NCBI GenBank assembly: GCA_903913365.1 | Contig: CAIWKW010000074.1 | Coordinates: 1 to 10,215 of the forward strand | Direction: 5' to 3' | Source: Candidatus Doudnabacteria bacterium | GTDB lineage: Bacteria > Patescibacteriota > Doudnabacteria > UBA920 | DNA: 10,215 nt | In this document: in pieces, positions 4,896-10,215 of the stretch | Numbering within the stretch: the first letter of the stretch is position 1 | Layout of the letters: every line of letters starts with the position of its first letter | Position numbers and translations under genes: made by a program | The notes under the pieces: generated by a model | Seen by the model: the letters and a program-made list of their open reading frames with translations, nothing else | Database searches by the model: none | What the model was told of the DNA's origin: nothing

Positions 4896-6563
4896 TTATC
4901 CGCTTTCCGGTATTGCCGGGTTCCGTTTAAAAATCAAAATTTCCGGCGAAGTATATGCTTTTACAAAATATTTATAAAGCCTGCCCTGCATTGCCGTGTC
5001 CTGGTAAAGATGCTTCCAAATTTCATCGTCTTTTTGCATTATAATCCAGGTGGCGTATTTTTCCGGCTGCTTAAGAGACTCTTCGTAGTACGGTTTATTG
5101 CCAATATAAATTACATTTCTCATTGGGATGGGACTTTTTACAATACTGATTGTACGGGCAAAATCGTCCTGAAGCACCAAACCGCCGTCATAGTTTTTAT
5201 CTATCCATTGCTGCGCGTCGGTGACTTTATGAATTTCCGAAGACAGACCAACAAGCCCGTCCTGTAAGGTAATTACCGATGAATAGCCAACAGTATATAA
5301 TCCTATCTGTAAAATAATTAAACCGACAATTAAAACTCTGCCAACGGCTTTGGCCTGAGAAAACAGATAGCCGCAGCACACTGCCACGCAAGGAATCATC
5401 ATAACCCCGTAGCGTACGTTAAACAGTGTCCAATCAAAAGTATAAGGCGTCAGAGACGGAAGAAAAATTACCGATTGCCCCAAATACAAGCTGATGACAT
5501 TAAACAAAAATGGCGCCAGCAAAATGGACATTATCAGCCAACTTTGCAAATTCTTTTTTTTTGCCAAAAATAAAATTAAGCCCGCCAAAAACAGCAAAAA
5601 CACCAGCACTCCCGCGTTACTAAGGACGGTAAGAAAATAATACAAAAACGACAACCATAAATGATGGCTGGCCGGCAGTTCCCCGCGCAAAGCCCAGGCT
5701 ATTTGCTGAGCTTTGGCCGAAAATTCGCTGTTGGTAAAATACAGCGGGTCGCCCAAAATCAGCCAGCCCCACATAAGCCATAAAGCTATGCTGAAAAAGG
5801 CCAGAGTGGCAAAAAGCACTATTTTTCCTTCCATAACCTGATATCTTTTGCCGTTCCATTTTTCTCTGATTTGCTTAAGGCTTCGAGGAAACTCGCTCCA
5901 GGGCAAATTTACCAGAGCCAGGACCAAAGCTTCTATGGCAACCAAAAACCAGCCGTCATAACGAGAAATGGCAGCGCAAAAACCAAACCCGGCTGCCAGA
6001 ATTAACAACCCGATATTTTTCGGCTCTTCCAAATGCCGAATAAAAAAATAGCTGGAAAGAATAAAAAAGACAATCAATGTCAATTCGCTCATCGGTGTGG
6101 TTTGAAGATATAAAATATTCGGATTCAGCATAAAAACCAGGGCGCCAATAAAAGCGGCTGTTTTATTTTTTGTCAGCAAATATGTTAGCTTATACAAATA
6201 AACAGAGGAAACCACAAAACATAAGCCCGACACAATACTGCCGGCAAGTCCCGTACGCCACAGCGGATTAAAATAAACAAATGGGATAAGAAGCAAATGA
6301 GGCAAAGGCAGCCAAACTCCGCCCAACTGGGCAAAACCCGGGGTTAAACTGTCCACCACTCTTTTGGCAATATTCAAATGGGACTCCGCATCCCCGTAAG
6401 AAATAATATAGCCTTTTCTGAAAGAATACAGCGTGGCTACAAAAGCCAAAACAGCAGAAAGCAAAAGCACCCATTGCTGAAAAGTGAGTTTTTTGGCCAG
6501 GCTTTTTATCTGCAAAATCCGGCCGCTTCTTAGTGTAATACTGAAATTATCCCCTTCTAACAT
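4896..6563 (-). CDS. GT-C-type membrane glycosyltransferase (GT39/ArnT-like)
   Basis: A 555-residue polytopic membrane protein with roughly 11-12 helices, the first at about 31-46. The first outside loop carries GDAESH (57-62); Asp58 and Glu60 match the acidic pair that GT-C enzymes use as base and metal ligand. The following T-P-G-F-A-Q-L-G-G-V-W-L-P-L-P-H-L is typical of this type of PMT-like protein, as is the later SRYDGW. The last 110 or so residues are soluble and probably outside. Such enzymes move a sugar from a polyprenyl-phosphate donor to a protein, lipid or glycan. It is the last gene of the operon, 36 bases after the preceding stop. No Shine-Dalgarno sequence precedes the ATG; a 10-codon frame (start 6589) ends in a TAG overlapping it, so translational coupling is possible. 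Acceptor unknown. Confidence 0.8.
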   Translation of the reverse strand: MLEGDNFSITLRSGRILQIKSLAKKLTFQQWVLLLSAVLAFVATLYSFRKGYIISYGDAESHLNIAKRVVDSLTPGFAQLGGVWLPLPHLLLIPFVYFNPLWRTGLAGSIVSGLCFVVSSVYLYKLTYLLTKNKTAAFIGALVFMLNPNILYLQTTPMSELTLIVFFILSSYFFIRHLEEPKNIGLLILAAGFGFCAAISRYDGWFLVAIEALVLALVNLPWSEFPRSLKQIREKWNGKRYQVMEGKIVLFATLAFFSIALWLMWGWLILGDPLYFTNSEFSAKAQQIAWALRGELPASHHLWLSFLYYFLTVLSNAGVLVFLLFLAGLILFLAKKKNLQSWLIMSILLAPFLFNVISLYLGQSVIFLPSLTPYTFDWTLFNVRYGVMMIPCVAVCCGYLFSQAKAVGRVLIVGLIILQIGLYTVGYSSVITLQDGLVGLSSEIHKVTDAQQWIDKNYDGGLVLQDDFARTISIVKSPIPMRNVIYIGNKPYYEESLKQPEKYATWIIMQKDDEIWKHLYQDTAMQGRLYKYFVKAYTSPEILIFKRNPAIPESG

Positions 6564-6599
6564 AAAATTTGATTACAATTAATTTTCATATAGTCTGCC

Positions 6600-8180
6600 T
6601 TATTGGCGTTCGGTTGTTATAAATATTTGAGTGTTTAACTGTTCGGGCTCGTTTTTTTCTCTTAACAAAACAAACAAAACCACAAATATTATCAGCAAAA
6701 TTAAAGCCAGCAAAATAAAATAATACTCAGTGAGTGAAAAGTATCTGGAAAAAACCGAATTATACAACAGACTGCCGCTCTGGCCGGATTTCAGATACTT
6801 GATGTTAAACCAAAATTTATTGCTGGTATCCACATAAACCGCTTCGTTTTTTGGAAATACAATGTTTCTGGTCACGGCTCCGAGCAGAGACGCTGCCGAA
6901 GAACAAGCAAACAGAATAAAAACCGCTGTCTTTTTAAGCCAATAAAGCTTGGCGGAGTTTTGCAGCCAGAGTCCGATAAAAATCGGCAATACGGCTATTG
7001 AAGGAAGCAGGTATCTGGGGCCGTAAGAAAGTCCTCCCCAAGGGTCGGCAAAACTGCTGTATAAAAACAAATTCAGCAAAAAAATACCTGCCAAAATTCC
7101 AATTTCCATAGTAATTTTTTTTCTAACGCTAAACATCCCGAGTAAAGCCAACAAAAGCACTGGCATGTATAAAAATAAGCCCTTGTCCACGGATACGGTT
7201 AAAATATAAAAGCCAAACGGCACGTTTTTTTCCAGAAAAATAGAAGCGACTTGTCCCTTCTGAGCGGCAATGGCTTCCGTATCCGCATTGCTCAAATGGG
7301 CGTAATCATAATCGGTTTGATTATATCTCGGCAAAGCATTGGTATAAATTTTCCAATTGCCAAAAATGCGATAATTATAATAAAGCTGGGCTCCTGCCAA
7401 AATTATCATTGCCAAAGAACACACCAAAAATGCCATTCTTAAACTAACTTTGAAACCCAATTCGGTTTTGCTTATCCGTAATGCGGAAATAAAAAAGTAA
7501 ACCATAACCGGCAAAAGCAAAATTACGTTTGGATAATCAAACACCGGTCCAAGGCCATAGCAAATCCAAACTGCCAGGGCCCAAAGCCAAACAAAAATTC
7601 CTTTGGCGGACTTAAACCGCCATACTGAATAAAAAGCAAACAGCATTAAAAAAATTGTCGGGATATGCTGATACAAAGTAATGGAATAATTCCAAAAAAT
7701 TGTTCCAAAACCGGTAATTAAAACAGTCAGCAAAGCCAAAGGCAACGAAAATTTAAATATTTGCCGGCAAATTATATATAGTATTATCAACGTTAAAATT
7801 GCGGCCAAAGAAACAGAAAAATAAGCAAACGCCAAAGGCAAATTAAACCGCTCGCCCAAAAGATATAGAGGATAACCCAAAGAAGCCACTCCGGGGGGGA
7901 AAAAACTGTAAAATTTTCCCTTAAAAAACCCTACGTCCGGAGACCCAAAATCCGCCAGATCTTTGGTTAAATTAACATTATGATAACCGACCATGGCCAA
8001 AATTATGGCATAAGAAGACCTTTCATGGGAGCTTTCAAACGGGCCCGTGCTGCCGAATACCGACGGGTCGGTCGGAAGCCCGGTCTGAGAATCCACTCTC
8101 CCCGGGACCGCCTTTAAGGTGCCGGCATAAAAGACCAAGCCGATTACTATTATGAAAGCGATTGCCAGTGTATTTTTCAT
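6600..8180 (-). CDS. GT-C-superfamily membrane glycosyltransferase-like protein
   Basis: A 526-residue polytopic protein with about 11-12 hydrophobic helices, the first at 5-22. The first outside loop holds SSHERSSYAI (50-59) and later D-F-G-S-P-D-V-G-F-F-K-G-K-F-Y-S then F-P-P-G (77-97). Many PMT-like GT-C proteins have an E-x-R early in this loop and a D-x-x-x-x-x-G-x-x-Y-S-x-x-x-P-G element; here Glu53, Arg54, Asp82, Tyr91 and Pro96-Gly97 fit that pattern. A second conserved-looking stretch is PWGGLSYGPRYLLP near residue 385. It likely uses a polyprenyl-linked sugar on the outer face of the membrane. The ATG lies one base after the TAG of the GT4 gene, which implies translational coupling; there is only a weak purine-rich site upstream. 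The family is assigned by eye and the substrate is unknown. Confidence 0.75.
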   Translation of the reverse strand: MKNTLAIAFIIVIGLVFYAGTLKAVPGRVDSQTGLPTDPSVFGSTGPFESSHERSSYAIILAMVGYHNVNLTKDLADFGSPDVGFFKGKFYSFFPPGVASLGYPLYLLGERFNLPLAFAYFSVSLAAILTLIILYIICRQIFKFSLPLALLTVLITGFGTIFWNYSITLYQHIPTIFLMLFAFYSVWRFKSAKGIFVWLWALAVWICYGLGPVFDYPNVILLLPVMVYFFISALRISKTELGFKVSLRMAFLVCSLAMIILAGAQLYYNYRIFGNWKIYTNALPRYNQTDYDYAHLSNADTEAIAAQKGQVASIFLEKNVPFGFYILTVSVDKGLFLYMPVLLLALLGMFSVRKKITMEIGILAGIFLLNLFLYSSFADPWGGLSYGPRYLLPSIAVLPIFIGLWLQNSAKLYWLKKTAVFILFACSSAASLLGAVTRNIVFPKNEAVYVDTSNKFWFNIKYLKSGQSGSLLYNSVFSRYFSLTEYYFILLALILLIIFVVLFVLLREKNEPEQLNTQIFITTERQ

Positions 8181-8181
8181 T

Positions 8182-9393
8182 CTAATTTTTTTCTGAATAT
8201 TCTTGATTATGCCGAATGGCCTTATTAAACAATGCTTCCATTTGTTCGGAAGCGCTGAGCCATGTCCTGTTTTTGATAAATCCCCGGTTCGTTTGCCTTA
8301 TACCAACAATTTCCTCGGCATTCTGATTTTCCAGGACAAATTTAATTTTATCGGCAATTTGTTTAAAATTTTCCCTTGGCAGGACATACCCGTTTATTCC
8401 GTCTTTTATTTGCTCTTCCAGGCCCGTGCCTTTTGATACAAAGCAAACAGCCCCTTGGCTCATGGCTTCCTGAACCACCATACCAAACCCTTCGGAATGA
8501 GCCATATGAATGTAAAGAAGGGCATGCCGCATTAAATAATATTTATCAACCCCCTGAACAACACCGGCAAAAATTACCCGGTTTTCCAGCTTAAAAGTTT
8601 TTACCATGGCCACCAATTCCTTCTTATATTTTTTGTCTTCGTCAGGCCCGAGTATCACCAAATTAACATTGACTGGAGCCAAATTTAGCGACTGTATGGC
8701 TGCTTCAAAATTTTTGTGCCTGTCCAAACGGCCAATTTGCAGCATGTAATTGCCGTACTCCGAAACCTTGGCTCTAATTTCGGTGGACGCTTGGCTTTCT
8801 ACATCTCCAAAAGCTTCATCATCCAAACCATTGGGAATGACTTCAATTTTTTCCGCTTGTACACCCGCATCCACCATGCCCTGCTTTTCCGTTTGAGAAA
8901 TTGCATGAATCCTGTCCACGGTCCGGTTCAGAAAAAAAACTCCGAGCCTCCTGTCCACAAATCGCTTTACCCTCCGGCTAAAGCTGTGATAAGCCTCAAT
9001 ATTAGTGGTAAACAAACCGTGAGAGGTGGTTACCACGGCAAAGTTCCTTTTACCGATTAACCGCAAAAAATAACTGTAAGCATAAACAAAATAATGGGGC
9101 AAAATAATCAACTCGTTCATGCAGATTATATCACTGCCCTTATAATCTATTTTCATGGCGAAAGGATTAAGCCGGTAATTTTTAAAACGGTATCTGAATA
9201 TCTCTATCCCCTTTACCGTTTCAAAGTCCTTTAGCACATTTATTTGGTCCGTTGTGTTTTTGGTTGTTCTAACTTTTACCTGCCAGCCGCGCTCTGCCAA
9301 AATTTCATAAATACGCAGACAATGAATTGCCAGCCCGCCCATGACGGGATAAAAATGGTCAACCAAAACTTCAATTTTTTTCTTGTTATCCAT
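8182..9393 (-). CDS. GT4-family glycosyltransferase
   Basis: A 403-residue GT-B-fold retaining glycosyltransferase, expected in the cytoplasm or at the membrane face and using a nucleotide-sugar donor. The N-terminal half opens with FYPVMGGLAIH (14-24), the glycine loop common in GT4. The linker region has VIPNGLD, then YMLQIGRLDRHKN begins the donor domain. The E-x7-E motif is SEGFGMVVQEA, with Glu301 and Glu309, and GLEEQIKDGINGYV follows as usual. Length is normal for the family. GAGGAG (9399-9404) lies five bases before the ATG. It starts 21 bases after the upstream GT4 gene and ends one base before the GT-C gene, so it sits inside an operon. It probably adds a sugar to a lipid-linked or surface glycan; the sugar cannot be read from the sequence. 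Confidence 0.93.
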   Translation of the reverse strand: MDNKKKIEVLVDHFYPVMGGLAIHCLRIYEILAERGWQVKVRTTKNTTDQINVLKDFETVKGIEIFRYRFKNYRLNPFAMKIDYKGSDIICMNELIILPHYFVYAYSYFLRLIGKRNFAVVTTSHGLFTTNIEAYHSFSRRVKRFVDRRLGVFFLNRTVDRIHAISQTEKQGMVDAGVQAEKIEVIPNGLDDEAFGDVESQASTEIRAKVSEYGNYMLQIGRLDRHKNFEAAIQSLNLAPVNVNLVILGPDEDKKYKKELVAMVKTFKLENRVIFAGVVQGVDKYYLMRHALLYIHMAHSEGFGMVVQEAMSQGAVCFVSKGTGLEEQIKDGINGYVLPRENFKQIADKIKFVLENQNAEEIVGIRQTNRGFIKNRTWLSASEQMEALFNKAIRHNQEYSEKN

Positions 9394-9398
9394 ATGTT

Positions 9399-9404
9399 CT
9401 CCTC
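9399..9404 (-). promoter_or_regulatory. Strong ribosome-binding site of the GT4 gene
   Basis: GAGGAG on the minus strand lies five bases before the ATG at 9393. It confirms this start and shows that the organism uses Shine-Dalgarno sequences for genes inside operons. Confidence 0.7.
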
Positions 9405-9414
9405 AAATCCAGAT

Positions 9415-10215
9415 TTAAATCTCCATTAAAAAACTTTTATACTTTTCCGCAATATTGTCCCAATTAAAATTTTGAGCATAAAGCCCGGCCTGCTCCTGCA
9501 TAACTTTAAGCTTCGTTCGGTCTTGCAGCAAATCTACCATGGCTTTGCCGAATTGTTCTGACTCAAAAGGCGGCACTCTAACCGCGCAGGCATCCGGCAC
9601 CCATTTTAAATCCTCAATATCAAAAATCAGAGCCGGACACTTAAATGCAAAAGCTTCCAATAAAGTTAGGGGCAGAGTTTCAAAACGGGATGGCATAACT
9701 ATAAAATTAGATTTTCTATACAAATCCATTTTTTGCAGCCCTTCAACTTTGCCCAAATAAACTACCGAGCCTTCCAGTTTCAAACCTTTAATTTTTTCTT
9801 TTAACTTATCAACTTCTTCTTTTTGACCTGATCCGGCAATAAACAATTTCTGTGTTATATCATGTTCAATGTGCTTAAAAGCTTTTAAAAGTAAATCCAG
9901 TCCCTTTTGCTCAAAATCTATTCTGCCGATATATAAAAGATGAAGAGCATCCTTTTCAAACCTTTCGTTTAGCATAGCCTTGTCAATGCCGTTGGGAATA
10001 ACCGCTACGCGAGCCCGGTTGTTTATTGCGAGAACCTTAGCCTCGGACTGATTTGTCAAAACAATAAAATACTTATAGCTTTTTAGCCCCGCGCTTTCAA
10101 TTATGTCAAAAGGGAGCCCGAATTTTTTGGCCATATCCGCTCCAGCCAGCAAATGAGCCAGCCCTACCACAGGTTTGTCCGTAAAATATGGCAGAAAGGC
10201 GGAAGAAAAAGGCGG
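9415..10215 (-). CDS. GT4-family glycosyltransferase, 5' end beyond window
   Basis: The frame stays open to the window edge, so at least 266 residues are present and the start lies outside. The first visible residues (PYFTDKPVVGLAHLLAG) match the end of the acceptor-binding half of GT4 enzymes, so perhaps 100-120 residues are missing. FIVLTNQSEAKVL and AVIPNGIDKAML are the usual linker, and LLYIGRIDFEQKGLDLLL opens the donor domain. The E-x7-E motif is present as RFETLPLTLLEA (E-T-L-P-L-T-L-L-E). The C-terminal NFNWDNIAEKY is typical. It differs clearly in sequence from the downstream GT4 gene, so the pair is not a recent duplication. It is the most upstream visible gene of the glycosyltransferase operon. 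Sugar specificity is unknown. Confidence 0.93.
   Translation of the reverse strand, partial: PPFSSAFLPYFTDKPVVGLAHLLAGADMAKKFGLPFDIIESAGLKSYKYFIVLTNQSEAKVLAINNRARVAVIPNGIDKAMLNERFEKDALHLLYIGRIDFEQKGLDLLLKAFKHIEHDITQKLFIAGSGQKEEVDKLKEKIKGLKLEGSVVYLGKVEGLQKMDLYRKSNFIVMPSRFETLPLTLLEAFAFKCPALIFDIEDLKWVPDACAVRVPPFESEQFGKAMVDLLQDRTKLKVMQEQAGLYAQNFNWDNIAEKYKSFLMEI

Noticed and set aside
4907..4919. CCGG-TATTG-CCGG hairpin just after the GH-like gene as a terminator
   Set aside because: Only four base pairs and no T-run on either strand.
1..10215. CRISPR arrays, tRNA or rRNA genes, transposases, defence genes
   Set aside because: No regularly spaced repeats, no cloverleaf or rRNA-like stretches, and no matching protein motifs were seen on either strand.

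Overview
The window looks like part of the chromosome of an uncultured, AT-rich, small-genome bacterium, most likely of the Candidate Phyla Radiation (Patescibacteria). This is an inference. It rests on the mix of a membrane-anchored Ig-like surface protein, a DUF4342 protein, a patatin, a PAP2 phosphatase, GT-C membrane glycosyltransferases, and the remnant of a four-helix-bundle (IVS/S23-type) gene, together with tight gene packing. No rRNA, tRNA or other taxonomic marker is present. The standard code fits: TAA, TAG and TGA all end genes where expected.

Layout. Positions 1-174 hold no intact gene. They contain a degenerate four-helix-bundle reading frame bounded by a perfect 16-bp inverted repeat. 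All genes but one read on the minus strand. From 1365 down to 175 is a surface protein with two Ig-like domains and a membrane anchor at each end. From 2251 down to 1406 is a patatin-like phospholipase. Between 2549 and 2284 lies a compact transcription unit: a near-consensus sigma-70 promoter, a perfect Shine-Dalgarno sequence, a 72-codon reading frame with a signal-peptide-like start, and a strong hairpin inside the end of that frame, just before the patatin promoter. Next come a PAP2 phosphatase and a DUF4342 gene (3552-2602), an apparent two-gene operon closed by a terminator at 2557-2586. A 138-bp divergent region leads to the only plus-strand gene (3691-4893), a membrane-anchored protein that resembles a clan GH-A glycoside hydrolase. 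It converges, with 2 bp to spare, on a four-gene minus-strand glycosyltransferase operon (10215-4896): two GT4 enzymes followed by two polytopic GT-C-type proteins.

How the genes fit together. The right half is a surface-glycan assembly module. The GT4 enzymes would build sugar chains in the cytoplasm, the GT-C enzymes would use lipid-linked sugars on the outer face of the membrane, and the neighbouring hydrolase could trim or remodel glycans outside the cell. The left half deals with membrane lipid (patatin, PAP2) and the cell surface (Ig-like protein). The items most worth a second look are the short transcription unit at 2284-2549, the inverted-repeat-bounded remnant at 1-174, and the unassigned GH-like protein.
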